From positions 1 through 42,566 of the forward strand of contig VGRE01000006.1 in NCBI GenBank assembly GCA_016875435.1: a stretch of DNA of 42,566 bases, read 5' to 3'. The stretch comes from Deltaproteobacteria bacterium (lineage in GTDB: Bacteria > Myxococcota_A > UBA796 > SXON01). Below, one piece after another: positions 10,223 to 19,368 of the stretch; within the stretch, counting starts at the first letter, position 1; the number at the start of each line of letters is the position of its first letter. A program made the translations under genes and the position numbers. The notes beneath the pieces are model-generated. The model was not told the origin of the DNA. It ran no database searches and was given only the letters and a program-made list of their open reading frames with translations.

Positions 10223-12472
10223 ATGGCCGCTCGTCCCGTCCTGCCGCTGGTTGGTCCACTGCTCGTCCTCGCTGCTTGCAATGGCGACACGATCACCACG
10301 GTGGCCACGCCGTACCCCGACATGAAGCTGTCACAAGACCAGCTCGAGTTCGGCAAGCTCGAGTGGGGAGAGACGCAGTCGCGCACGGTGGTCCTGTCGA
10401 ACGAGGGCTTCGTCATCGAGAACGACGTGCTCCGTGGCATGGATATGGGCGTGGGCTCCCACGAGGACAGTCGCGGGGGCATCGACATCGGTCCCGGCAT
10501 GGCAGGCAGCTTTACCGTGGCGTGGAATGAAGACGACATCGAGTGCGACCCGCTCTACGCCGGCAGCGAGAGCGCGGGCGACGGCGAGGGGACGTCGCCC
10601 GACGCCAAGGCTGACTCGGGCGGTGGCGGTGGCGGTGGTAACGATAGCGAGGGTGGCGGCAGCGGCGGCGACTCCGACGGCGGCCCGACCGACTCCGGCG
10701 ATGGCGGCGGCGAAGGCTACCTGTTCCTGCTCCCGCCTTCCTGCTCCATCCCCATCACCGTCAAGTTCTCCCCCGCCGACGTGGGCGACGTCTGGGGCTC
10801 GCTGTTGATCGACAGCGTGCAGGCCGCCACCCCGGTCGACGACAACGGCGAACCGACCGACGAGCTGCCCGAGTACCTGCGCGATCCAGTCAACTGGTCG
10901 CAGCAGGTGTGGCTGCACGGCGAAGCTGAGAATGGCCAGGGCGCCGTGGTGGTGTCGCCGCGCAACTGGGATTTCGGCTACGTCTACCCGGGCGGCGAGG
11001 AGGCCGAGCCGGCCCGCGTTGCCATCAGCAACGTCGGCACCGGCGAGATCACCGTGGGTAGCGCGACCCTGACCGCCGACTGCGACGGCGCCTTCGCCAT
11101 CACCTCGGAGACCATCTCCAACCGCGTGCTGGCCGCCGGCGAGAGCACCCTCGTCGAGGTTGCCTACACCCCCGACAACACCGACGCCGCCTACTGCGAG
11201 ATGGAGGTCACCAGCAACGACGCGGCCAACAGCCTCGTGTCGGTCACCCTCAAGGGCAACAGCGGCGCCGACCCCGACAACACGCCCCCCACCGCCGCCG
11301 TGCGCTGGCCGGAGCCGGGCTACGAGTACAACAGCCCGAGCCCGCTCGACCTGGAGATCAACGTCTTCGACAAGAACCAGCCGGCCGACTCGCTCACCTG
11401 CCGGGTGAAGAGCATGCTCCAGGGAGCCAACATCGCCGACTGCACGCCCAGCGACGCCTCCGGGCACGTGGTGTTGTCCATCCCGAGAGACAGCTTCAAC
11501 ACCGGTGTCGACACGCTGACCGTGGTGGTCACCGACGCGGAAGGCATCTCGGCCGAGGCGAGCGTGTCGGTGCTGGTGAACACCGCCTACCCCGACAGCG
11601 ACGACGACGGCGACGGCTTCGGCGTCGAGTCCGACCCGCCTGACTGCGACGACCACAACCGCGACAGCTACCCTGAGGCGGCCGAGGTCTTCGACGGCGA
11701 GGACAACGACTGCGACGGCGTGACCGACGAGGGCACCGAGGGCTACGACGACGACGGCGACGCCGTGACCGAGGCCGAGGGCGACTGCAACGACTACAAC
11801 GCCCAGGTGTACCCGGGCGCGCCCGAGCGGGCCGACAGCGTCGATAACGACTGCGACGGCCGCACCGACGAGACCACCTCGCTCTACGACGACGACGGCG
11901 ACGGCTTCGCCGAGGTGAACCTCGACTGCAACGACGCCGACCCCGACGTTAGCCCGGCGGCCACGGAGATCTGCGACGGCATCGACAACGACTGCGACGG
12001 CCTGGAGGACAGCGCCGACGGCTGCATCTCGACCGACAGCGAGCCCATCGTGGTGGGCACGCCTCGCCCCTCGCAGAATGCCTGCATGGAAGGCGAGAGC
12101 ATCGCGCTCAGCGCCGAGGTCTTCGACGCCGACGGGCAGGCCACCACCTACCTCTGGGGCGACGACAAGAGTACCAACGGCTTCGACAACGCGACGGCCC
12201 AGACGGTGAACTGGACGTGTCCGCAGCTGGAGGATGGCATCTCGGGGCGCAACTACACGCTCTTCGTGCTCGCCACCGACCTCGACGGCCAGCAGGTGTG
12301 GGGGTACACCGTCGTGACCGTCTACCCCGACGATCATGGCCTCTACGACGACTACGAGGTGACCACCGTCACCGAGGGCAGCGGCTGCGGCTGGAGCGCA
12401 GGGGGCGGCGCCGCCAGCGCCGTGGGCGTGCTTGGCCTCGCCGCCCTGCTGCGCCGTCGCCGGTCCGACTAG
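10223..12472 (+). CDS. Secreted lipoprotein/surface protein with MopE-like repeats and a MYXO-CTERM-like sorting tail
   Basis: Lipobox-like VLAACN; three DCDxxN...DNDCDGxxDE repeats; C-terminal GCGWSAGGGAASAVGVLGLAALLRRRRSD. Confidence 0.8.
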   Translation: MAARPVLPLVGPLLVLAACNGDTITTVATPYPDMKLSQDQLEFGKLEWGETQSRTVVLSNEGFVIENDVLRGMDMGVGSHEDSRGGIDIGPGMAGSFTVAWNEDDIECDPLYAGSESAGDGEGTSPDAKADSGGGGGGGNDSEGGGSGGDSDGGPTDSGDGGGEGYLFLLPPSCSIPITVKFSPADVGDVWGSLLIDSVQAATPVDDNGEPTDELPEYLRDPVNWSQQVWLHGEAENGQGAVVVSPRNWDFGYVYPGGEEAEPARVAISNVGTGEITVGSATLTADCDGAFAITSETISNRVLAAGESTLVEVAYTPDNTDAAYCEMEVTSNDAANSLVSVTLKGNSGADPDNTPPTAAVRWPEPGYEYNSPSPLDLEINVFDKNQPADSLTCRVKSMLQGANIADCTPSDASGHVVLSIPRDSFNTGVDTLTVVVTDAEGISAEASVSVLVNTAYPDSDDDGDGFGVESDPPDCDDHNRDSYPEAAEVFDGEDNDCDGVTDEGTEGYDDDGDAVTEAEGDCNDYNAQVYPGAPERADSVDNDCDGRTDETTSLYDDDGDGFAEVNLDCNDADPDVSPAATEICDGIDNDCDGLEDSADGCISTDSEPIVVGTPRPSQNACMEGESIALSAEVFDADGQATTYLWGDDKSTNGFDNATAQTVNWTCPQLEDGISGRNYTLFVLATDLDGQQVWGYTVVTVYPDDHGLYDDYEVTTVTEGSGCGWSAGGGAASAVGVLGLAALLRRRRSD
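11599..12030 (+). repeat. Three tandem MopE-type DDDGDG/DCDDxN/DNDCDG coding repeats
   Basis: Translated repeats DDDGDGFGVES..DCDDHN..FDGEDNDCDG; DDDGDAVTEAEGDCNDYN..DSVDNDCDG; DDDGDGFAEVNLDCNDAD..DGIDNDCDG. Confidence 0.8.
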
Positions 12473-12578
12473 GCCGCCCCAGGCCTGTCGCAGGGCGTGG
12501 GGCAGGCGTGTCCCACGCGCCGCGGATTTCCCGCCTCCGGCCGTCCGGCACGGGGATTGCCTGTGCTAGCGTAGCCCC

Positions 12579-12986
12579 ATGCGTCCCTCCCGCGGCCAGA
12601 GCGCGACCGAGCTGGCGATCGCCCTGCCGATCGTGCTGGGACTGTTGTTCGCCGTGGTGGAGCTGGGCTTCTGGTTCGGCGGCACCCACTACGCCAACTA
12701 CGCGGCCTTCGCCGGCGCGCGAGCCCAGCAGGTGGGGGGCAACCCCGAGGCGGCGGTGAGCGCGCTGCTCGATGGGCGGGCCACCCGCGACGCCACCGCC
12801 CGCGCCGACGGCAGCGCCGTGCGGGTCGACATGCCCTGGGAGGCCGACCTCCCCTTCGTGAGCGGCATTGGCGACTTGTCCTACGACGTGACCGTGGTCG
12901 CGGGCCCCGACGAGGAGGGCTACGAGGGACTCTCGGGCGATCGCGCCGGTCGCTATGGCGACAACAACTGCCGGGGTCGCTGTTGA
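12579..12986 (+). CDS. TadE-like pseudopilin family protein
   Basis: RGQSATELAIALPIVLGLLFAVVELGFWF N-terminus. Confidence 0.75.
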   Translation: MRPSRGQSATELAIALPIVLGLLFAVVELGFWFGGTHYANYAAFAGARAQQVGGNPEAAVSALLDGRATRDATARADGSAVRVDMPWEADLPFVSGIGDLSYDVTVVAGPDEEGYEGLSGDRAGRYGDNNCRGRC

Positions 12987-14083
12987 GGCGCGCGCGCCAC
13001 CGCCGGGGCGCCGCCGCCATCCTCGTGGCGCTCTGCCTGATGTCACTGATGCTGGTGGCGGCCTTCTCCACCAACATGGGCATCGCGGTCAACGACAGGA
13101 TCCGCATGCAGGAGGCGGCCGACCTCTCCACCTACGCGGTGGCCTACAGCGAGGCGGCCTCGCTCAACGAGCTGACGCTGCTGAACCAGCAGATTGCCAA
13201 GGAGGCGCAGGACTGCCGCGACACCCTGTGGAATGGCGGCGCGCCGTGGTCCACTCCCTGCAACTGCGGGATGACCGATCCGCAGGCCGAGATCGAGATG
13301 CAGCTGTGCAAGGTCCGCATCGACCTCGCCATCGAGGACTTCGTGCGGCGGGCGCAGTACGACGAGACCGTCCGGGAGGCGCTGAAAGCTGGTTACGCGA
13401 CCGCAGGCGCAAACTTCACGGGGACGGAGTCGCAGACGAGCTTCTTCCACGACGTGAAAGGCAGCCCCACGGCCCGCGGCACCTACAATGTGATCTGGTC
13501 CACGAGCACCCTCGGCGGTGACAACAAGACGCCCTCGATCGCGGACTTCCGCCAGATCGCCGAGACCGCCTTCAACTACCGATTCAACAACTACTGCGTC
13601 ACGTCCCCGCCCTGCGGCTTGAGCGAGTTCGGGCGGCTCAGCCCGACGGTCGAGATGCCCACGTGGTTCTACAAGTCCACCCGCGACCCCGACGTGTGGG
13701 TGCTTGGCCGCACCTCGGGCACGCCCTTGAAACGATTCGTCGACAGCGATTTCCGAACGCGCCATCGCCACCATGGGTTCTTCGGTGCCTCGTCTACCGG
13801 CGGCGACGACAAGCTCTACGCCTACGCCGTGGCCAAGCCCTACGACGGCAGCGTGGGGCCGAGCGAACTCGAAGGCTACCAGGCCAACGGCAACATGGAA
13901 GTCTATGGCGTCTACCAGGCCCAGGGCATCGAGCTCCCGATGCGCTCGATGTACGACGAGTACCGTGCTCGCCTCGCCGGGGTGAACGACACCCTCGTCG
14001 GCGACCTCACGCCCGCCGACCTCGTGGGCATCGACGCCGCCCGCGAGAACCGCCCCTGGGACACCTCGAGGTTCGAGCACTGA
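12983..14083 (+). CDS. TadG-like protein
   Basis: RHRRGAAAILVALCLMSLMLVAAFSTNMGIAVNDRIRMQEAADLSTYA; overlaps both neighbours by a few nt. Confidence 0.7.
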   Translation: MRRARHRRGAAAILVALCLMSLMLVAAFSTNMGIAVNDRIRMQEAADLSTYAVAYSEAASLNELTLLNQQIAKEAQDCRDTLWNGGAPWSTPCNCGMTDPQAEIEMQLCKVRIDLAIEDFVRRAQYDETVREALKAGYATAGANFTGTESQTSFFHDVKGSPTARGTYNVIWSTSTLGGDNKTPSIADFRQIAETAFNYRFNNYCVTSPPCGLSEFGRLSPTVEMPTWFYKSTRDPDVWVLGRTSGTPLKRFVDSDFRTRHRHHGFFGASSTGGDDKLYAYAVAKPYDGSVGPSELEGYQANGNMEVYGVYQAQGIELPMRSMYDEYRARLAGVNDTLVGDLTPADLVGIDAARENRPWDTSRFEH

Positions 14084-14406
14084 TGCGCCGCCGGGGCCAG
14101 TCGGCGGTGGAGGCGATGCTGGTGGTGCCCATCATCGCGATGGCGATCATGGTGATGTACTACCTGTGGAGCGTGGCCTGGGCGGTTCAGAACGCTCACA
14201 TCCGCGCGCGCGAGTGCGTGTTGCACGGCGACCGGTACGCCCCGGCCGACGAGCCCTGCGACGCGCCCTTCACGGCGAGCAACTACACCCGCGCCAACTC
14301 CACCACCTTCCGATTTGCCGGCGGCGCCAACGACCGGACGCTCTCGGTGTTCGGCCGCGCCGAAACCATCCGCACCACCGCGGTCATCACCAGCACCTCC
14401 GAGTGA
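14083..14406 (+). CDS. TadE-like pseudopilin family protein
   Basis: MRRRGQSAVEAMLVVPIIAMAIMVMYYLWSVAW; ATGA overlap with the previous CDS. Confidence 0.65.
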   Translation: MRRRGQSAVEAMLVVPIIAMAIMVMYYLWSVAWAVQNAHIRARECVLHGDRYAPADEPCDAPFTASNYTRANSTTFRFAGGANDRTLSVFGRAETIRTTAVITSTSE

Positions 14407-15064
14407 GCAACAGGCCTGCGACAACCGCCGTGGGTGCCCTCAGGACGTGATCACCGAGGCGGGCGCCCATCCACCCCTCGGCGAGCAGCATCGCCCGCTC
14501 GCGGGCCGTCCAGCCGCCCTCGGGGCCCACCGCGAGGACTAGGCCCGCAGGGGCGCTAGGAGGCGGCGTGGTGGCGTCGAGGTCGCCGAACACCCTCGGC
14601 ACGCCCAGCGCGGCCGCGCGCGCCAGCGCCCCGTCCAGGCCGGTTAGCGCGAGCAGCGACACGGGACGCGGCCGACGGCACTGGCGGGCGGCGGCCAGGG
14701 CCACCCGCTCCAGGCGGTCGAGCCGGGCCGGGGCAGGCAGGCTCCGCTCGGCGGGAAAGAGCCAGAACTCGCTCGCGCCGGCCTCGGTGCCGAGGGTGAC
14801 GGCCTCCTCCACCAGCGCCGGGCGTGGCATGCCCAGCAGGACGACCGCCGTTCGCGGCGGCGGTGCAGGCGCGGGCTCGCCGATCTCTATCTCCACGCCA
14901 TGTCGCGACACTGCACGCAGCACCGCCGGGGCCTCGGAGTCGGCGTCGAAGACCTCCACGGTGTCGCCGGGGGCGAGGCGAAGCACGTCGCGGACGTAGT
15001 GCGCCTCGTCGTGGTCGAGGCGGGCGAGGCCCGGCGCGCAGCGGGGGACGAGCACCCGCTTCAT
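14387..15064 (-). CDS. rsmE: 16S rRNA (uracil-1498-N3)-methyltransferase
   Basis: MKRVLVP...HYVRDVLRLAPGDTVEVFD, LAVGPEGGWTARERAMLLAEGWMGARLGDHVLRAPTA. Confidence 0.9.
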   Translation of the reverse strand: MKRVLVPRCAPGLARLDHDEAHYVRDVLRLAPGDTVEVFDADSEAPAVLRAVSRHGVEIEIGEPAPAPPPRTAVVLLGMPRPALVEEAVTLGTEAGASEFWLFPAERSLPAPARLDRLERVALAAARQCRRPRPVSLLALTGLDGALARAAALGVPRVFGDLDATTPPPSAPAGLVLAVGPEGGWTARERAMLLAEGWMGARLGDHVLRAPTAVVAGLLLTRRCW

Positions 15065-15903
15065 GCGACGGCGTACACGAGTGCTACCCAGCCCTCGCGC
15101 TCGTCGCGTTCCACGAGTCGGAGTCCCGACATCGCGGTCTCGACGAGGTGGGCGCGGTCGGCGAGGATGCCGGCGAAGGCGAGGTTGCCCCGCGCCAGGC
15201 GGCGCAGCTCGGGCGCCAGGTCGGCGATCACCTCGGCGTAGAGGTTGGCCACCACGAGGTCGTAGGGGACTTCCAGTCGCGACAGGGGGCTCTCGTCGAA
15301 ACTCGCGGCGAGGCCGTTGAGTCGCGCCGCCTCCCGCGCCGCTGCCACCGCGTCGGGGTCGATGTCGGTGCCGTGCGCGCTCATCCCCAGCTTCGCGGCG
15401 GCGAGCGCGAGGATGCCCGAGCCGCAGCCCACGTCGAGGCAACGCTGGCCGGGCACGGCGAGGCGATCGATGGCGGCGAGGCAGGCGCGGGTGGTGACGT
15501 GGTCGCCGGTGCCGAAGGCGTTGCCGGGCTCGATCACCACTGCCCCCGGCACCGCGTGCCAGGGCGCGGCGATCACCAGCCGATCCGACACCTGAACCGG
15601 CTGGAAATGTTGTTTCCAGCCATCGCTCCAGTCGGTGTCGACGACTTCTTCCCAGGCCGGTTCCCGTCCCCCGAGGGCGGCGCGAACCGCTGCCTCGGCT
15701 GGGCGCCGCTCGAACCAGGCGCGGAGCAGCACCACCGCCGGTGGACGCGGCGCGCGTCCCTTGTCCCAGGGCTGCTTGTACCGTACCGTCGTGCCGGGGG
15801 GCACGTCTTCCTGGAGGCCGGTGGCGCCAAGCTCGAGCAGGGCCTTGCCGGCGCGGGCCACCTCGGGGCGCGGCAGGCTCACGGCGAGGGCGTGCCAGCC
15901 CAC
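15061..15903 (-). CDS. prmA: Ribosomal protein L11 methyltransferase
   Basis: EPGNAFGTGDHVTTRACL, LDVGCGSGILALAAAKLG, DIDPDAV, VVANLYAEVI. Confidence 0.92.
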   Translation of the reverse strand: MGWHALAVSLPRPEVARAGKALLELGATGLQEDVPPGTTVRYKQPWDKGRAPRPPAVVLLRAWFERRPAEAAVRAALGGREPAWEEVVDTDWSDGWKQHFQPVQVSDRLVIAAPWHAVPGAVVIEPGNAFGTGDHVTTRACLAAIDRLAVPGQRCLDVGCGSGILALAAAKLGMSAHGTDIDPDAVAAAREAARLNGLAASFDESPLSRLEVPYDLVVANLYAEVIADLAPELRRLARGNLAFAGILADRAHLVETAMSGLRLVERDEREGWVALVYAVA

Positions 15904-15910
15904 CGGCGGT

Positions 15911-17248
15911 CTACTCGTGCTCGTGATCGTGAGGGGCAGGATCCGGCACGGGCGGCAACGGTTGCCCCGAGCGTGCCGCCGCGAGCAGCGCGTTCACCGC
16001 CGCGGTGTCGCCGGGACCGATCTTGAGGCGCAGCCACTGGTCGCCGTGCGTGCCGAGCAGGAACAGCGAGGGCGTGCCCTCGATCTCGGCGGTACCGCCG
16101 CCCTCCACGTCGGCCTTCACCGCGTCGGTGGCGGCCGGGCTCTGCAAGCAAGCCTCGAAACTCGCGCTCTCGATGCCCTGCTTCTCGGCCATGAAGCGGA
16201 TGTCGGATGGGGCCAGGTACGTCTGGTTCTTGAACATCGCCTCCGACAACTCCCAGAAGCGGCCCTGGAGGCGGGCACACTCGGCGGCGGCGGCGGCGGC
16301 GCAGGCGTACTGGTGGCCCTCGAAGGGCACGAAGCGGTTGCAGGCCTGGGCGATGGGGTAGTGCTTGAACAGGAGCTTCGCGTCCTTGTTCTCGGTGACG
16401 ATCGCCTTGAGTATCGGCGCCATCAGCGCGCAGTGCGGGCACTCGTAGTCGGCCCACTCCACCAGCGTGAAGCGCGCCGCCGGGTCGCCCTTCACCGGTT
16501 CGGTGCCGTCGAGTTCGACGCGGCCCATGGGCTTCTCGTACAGCGCGGCGAAGTCGATGCCGCCAGCGCCGGTCGCCACGGGTGCCGCTGCCTGTCGCGA
16601 CACGAGCACCCCCGCGATGAACACCACCATGCCCACCACCAGCGTGGGGCCGGCGTGGTCGCCGAGGCCCTTGCCGAGGAGGCTGCCCACGTTGCCGCCC
16701 GCCCGCTTGCACAGCGCGTAGCCGCAGCCGAGCAGCGTGGCGTTGAGCACCCACGTGAGGGTGCAGAAAATGCAAAGCGCACCTTCGTTGTAGGAGGCCC
16801 ACGCGAGAAAGATGTCGTAGCCGACGGCGATCACGCCGCCGACGAGGACGAGCGCGCCCGCGCTGGCGCCCTTCGCGCCGCGGAGCGCGTAGCCGAGGAA
16901 GGCCATCGCCGCGTAGAAGCCGAGGCCGTAGAGCGCGATCGGCACGCCGCCGAGTTCGCTGTGCTCGGATGTGTTGATCTTGTCGCAGTTGAGCACGCTC
17001 GACGCGGTGCAGAGTGACGCGCCGCCGCTCTTGGCCACGAAGTGCTGGGTGGTGAGGTACACCGAGGCCAGCGCGCCGGTGCCGGAAGCGGCGAGGACGC
17101 CGAGGGCGGCGGCGCGCACGGCGACGGCGATGACGAGGGCGGCCACCAGCACCGCGCCTCCGATCAGCGCGGGCGCCGGAAGACTGCCCACTCCGTCGGC
17201 GGCGTGGGCGGCGGAGACAAAGGCCAGGAGCAGAGTTCCGAAGTGCAT
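15911..17248 (-). CDS. VKOR-DsbA-like thioredoxin fusion protein
   Basis: SVLNCDKINTSEHSELGGVPIALYG and CIFCTLTWVLN (VKOR), then ADYECPHC...KHYPIA...EGTPSLFL (DsbA/thioredoxin); His/acid tail HDHEHE. Confidence 0.88.
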   Translation of the reverse strand: MHFGTLLLAFVSAAHAADGVGSLPAPALIGGAVLVAALVIAVAVRAAALGVLAASGTGALASVYLTTQHFVAKSGGASLCTASSVLNCDKINTSEHSELGGVPIALYGLGFYAAMAFLGYALRGAKGASAGALVLVGGVIAVGYDIFLAWASYNEGALCIFCTLTWVLNATLLGCGYALCKRAGGNVGSLLGKGLGDHAGPTLVVGMVVFIAGVLVSRQAAAPVATGAGGIDFAALYEKPMGRVELDGTEPVKGDPAARFTLVEWADYECPHCALMAPILKAIVTENKDAKLLFKHYPIAQACNRFVPFEGHQYACAAAAAAECARLQGRFWELSEAMFKNQTYLAPSDIRFMAEKQGIESASFEACLQSPAATDAVKADVEGGGTAEIEGTPSLFLLGTHGDQWLRLKIGPGDTAAVNALLAAARSGQPLPPVPDPAPHDHEHE

Positions 17249-17287
17249 GGCAGGCGCGGCCTAACCCCTTCGGCGACGCCGAGCGGC

Positions 17288-17767
17288 CTACCCCCGGTTC
17301 AGCGCCCTCGCGATTTCCTTTCGATCTTCCTGCGCCCGCAGGCTTTGGCGCTTATCATGTTGTTTCTTGCCTCGACCAACGGCCATTTCTAGCTTCACGT
17401 GCGCGCCGTCGAAGTAGAGGCGGAGGGCGACCAGAGTGAGCCCTTTCTCGCGGACCACCTCGCGAAAGTGCTCGATCTCGTGGGCATGGAGCAGCAGCGG
17501 CCGGGGACGGTCGGGCTCGTGGTTGAACTGGTTGGCCTGCGGGAAGGGCGCGATGTGCGCCTTGAAGAGGAACATCTTGCGCCCCTCGAAGCCCACCCAG
17601 GCCTCGTTGAGATGGGCCTCGCCCGCGCGCAGGCTCTTCACCTCCGACCCTTTCAACAGCAGCCCCGCCTCGGTGAAATCGGAGAGATCGTAGTCGTGGC
17701 GGGCCTTGCGGTTCTCGCAGATGTTCCGTTTCTCGCCCTTCCGGGGCGCTTTGCCTTGGGCACCCAT
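17288..17767 (-). CDS. smpB: SsrA-binding protein
   Basis: ICENRKARHDYDLSDFTEAGLLLKGSEVKSLRAGEAHLNEAWV...RGKKQHDKRQSL. Confidence 0.94.
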   Translation of the reverse strand: MGAQGKAPRKGEKRNICENRKARHDYDLSDFTEAGLLLKGSEVKSLRAGEAHLNEAWVGFEGRKMFLFKAHIAPFPQANQFNHEPDRPRPLLLHAHEIEHFREVVREKGLTLVALRLYFDGAHVKLEMAVGRGKKQHDKRQSLRAQEDRKEIARALNRG

Positions 17768-17834
17768 GGGGTCTCCGGGCCCACCGGGGCGGCGAGCGAC
17801 GCCCGAGCATGCGCACGCGCGAGGTTGGGGACAA

Positions 17835-17847
17835 GTCACGTCGTGAC
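17835..17847. promoter_or_regulatory. Palindromic operator-like element between smpB and mraZ
   Basis: GTCACG-T-CGTGAC perfect 6-bp arms in the divergent intergenic region. Confidence 0.35.
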
Positions 17848-17937
17848 AAGTGGGCGTAGGTCGACTATTGTAGTGTCAAGTGTTGCAAGTTATCCATACG
17901 CCATTCAGGGGGAGGAACACGGCATAGAAAAAAATTC

Positions 17938-17982
17938 ATCCAGCTGATGGATCTTTTTCCCACGAATTGGATTACGCTCCCA
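17938..17982. promoter_or_regulatory. Phased pentamer array upstream of mraZ (candidate MraZ-binding repeats)
   Basis: ATCCA (17938), TGGAT (17948), TCCCA (17958), TGGAT (17968), TCCCA (17978): exactly 10-bp period, 5-nt spacers. Confidence 0.55.
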
Positions 17983-18029
17983 CGTGAGAGGAGGAGTCTC
18001 CCGTCCACCCACCGGGCGGGGGCCACGGC

Positions 18030-18485
18030 ATGCTGGAGGTCCGTTTCAACCAGCAGCTCACGATGGACCCCCGCGGGCGGGTGACGCTCCCCTCGCGCCT
18101 GCGCTCCGCGCTGGAAACGCATCGCATCTCTTCCCTGATCTTCATCGTGCACGGCAAGCGGCTCCGGGCGTACACGCCCAAGGATTTCGCCGAGCGCGTC
18201 GAGGCTCCTCTGCTCGTCGACGACGCCTTCGACCCCTACCAGGACGAGAAGCAGGTCCTCCGGCTCGGCAGTGCCTGCGAGGCCGACGTCGACAAGCAGG
18301 GGCGGCTGGTCATCCCGCCCGAGCTGCGCGGGCTGGTGGGTCTCGGCGAAGACATCACCATGGTGTCGATGCTCGACCGGCTCGAGGTGTGGAACAGCGC
18401 CGATTTCCAGCAGGCCTTCGCCCAGGCCCAGCGGCGCGCCGAGACCCTCGGCGGCTACGGCAGCAGCGGGGGGGGGGGTGGATGA
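18030..18485 (+). CDS. mraZ: Transcriptional regulator MraZ
   Basis: LTMDPRGRVTLPSRLR...VDKQGRLVIPPELRGLVGLGEDITMVSMLDRLEVWN. Confidence 0.93.
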   Translation: MLEVRFNQQLTMDPRGRVTLPSRLRSALETHRISSLIFIVHGKRLRAYTPKDFAERVEAPLLVDDAFDPYQDEKQVLRLGSACEADVDKQGRLVIPPELRGLVGLGEDITMVSMLDRLEVWNSADFQQAFAQAQRRAETLGGYGSSGGGGG

Positions 18486-19368
18486 GCATGTCCCCGTCCT
18501 CCTCGACGACGTGCTCGCGCTGCTGGCGGTGCGGCCCGGCGGCTTCTACGTGGATGGCACGCTCGGTCTCGGCGGGCATTCCTCGGCCATCATCGCCGCA
18601 GGCGGGCGGTTGCTCGGCACGGATCGCGATGCCTGCGCGATCGCTCGCGCCCGCGAGCGCCTCGGCGCGGAGCGTCCCGGAGCCGCCGCGGAGCTGCACC
18701 ACGCTCCATTCAGCCGGCTCCCCCCGATCCTCGGCGGGCGGCTGGCGGATGGCATCCTGCTCGACCTCGGCGTGTCGTCACCCCAGCTCGACCGCCCCGA
18801 GCGGGGCTTCTCCTTCCGGGCCGACGGGCCCGTCGACTTCCGCATGGACCCCTCCTCGGGTGAGCCCGCGACTGCCTGGCTCGACCGCGTGTCGGAGGTC
18901 GAGTTGGTGCGGGTGCTCTTCGAGTACGGCGAGGAACGGCACGCGCGCCGCGTTGCCCGCGCCATTCTCGCCGCGCGGCCCTTCCGCGGCACGCTCCACC
19001 TCGCCGAGGTGGTGGCGAGCGTGGTGCCTCGCGACGGCCGGATCCACCCGGCCACCCGGACGTTCCAAGCCCTGCGCATCGTCACCAACGACGAACTCGG
19101 TGAGCTCGACCGCGCGCTCCAGTCGCTCCCTGGCTGCCTTGCCCCGGGCGGGAGGCTCGTCGTGATCAGCTTTCACTCGCTGGAAGACCGTCGCGTGAAG
19201 GATCGCTTCCGCGATCTCGCCGGCGCAGACGCGCCCCGCGACCTCTACGGGCATCCCCTCGTTGCGCCGGCCTACCGCCTCGTCGAGCGCCGGGCCCGCA
19301 AGGGCGAGAGCGACCCCAACCCGCGCGCCCGTTCCGCCCGCCTCCGAGCTCTGGAGCGCCTGCCATGA
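18478..19368 (+). CDS. rsmH: 16S rRNA (cytosine-1402-N4)-methyltransferase
   Basis: EHVPVLLDDVLALL, YVDGTLGLGGHS, DLGVSSPQLDRPERGFSFR, VISFHSLEDRRVK. GTG start at the end of the poly-G tract. Confidence 0.93.
   Translation: MDEHVPVLLDDVLALLAVRPGGFYVDGTLGLGGHSSAIIAAGGRLLGTDRDACAIARARERLGAERPGAAAELHHAPFSRLPPILGGRLADGILLDLGVSSPQLDRPERGFSFRADGPVDFRMDPSSGEPATAWLDRVSEVELVRVLFEYGEERHARRVARAILAARPFRGTLHLAEVVASVVPRDGRIHPATRTFQALRIVTNDELGELDRALQSLPGCLAPGGRLVVISFHSLEDRRVKDRFRDLAGADAPRDLYGHPLVAPAYRLVERRARKGESDPNPRARSARLRALERLP

Noticed and set aside
11599-12030. Repeated DNA in the MopE-like gene considered as mobile or CRISPR-like
   Set aside because: Explained by in-frame DCD/DNDCDG protein repeats.
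14824-16026. 400-aa plus-strand ORF
   Set aside because: Overlaps rsmE and prmA on the opposite strand; translation is antisense-like.
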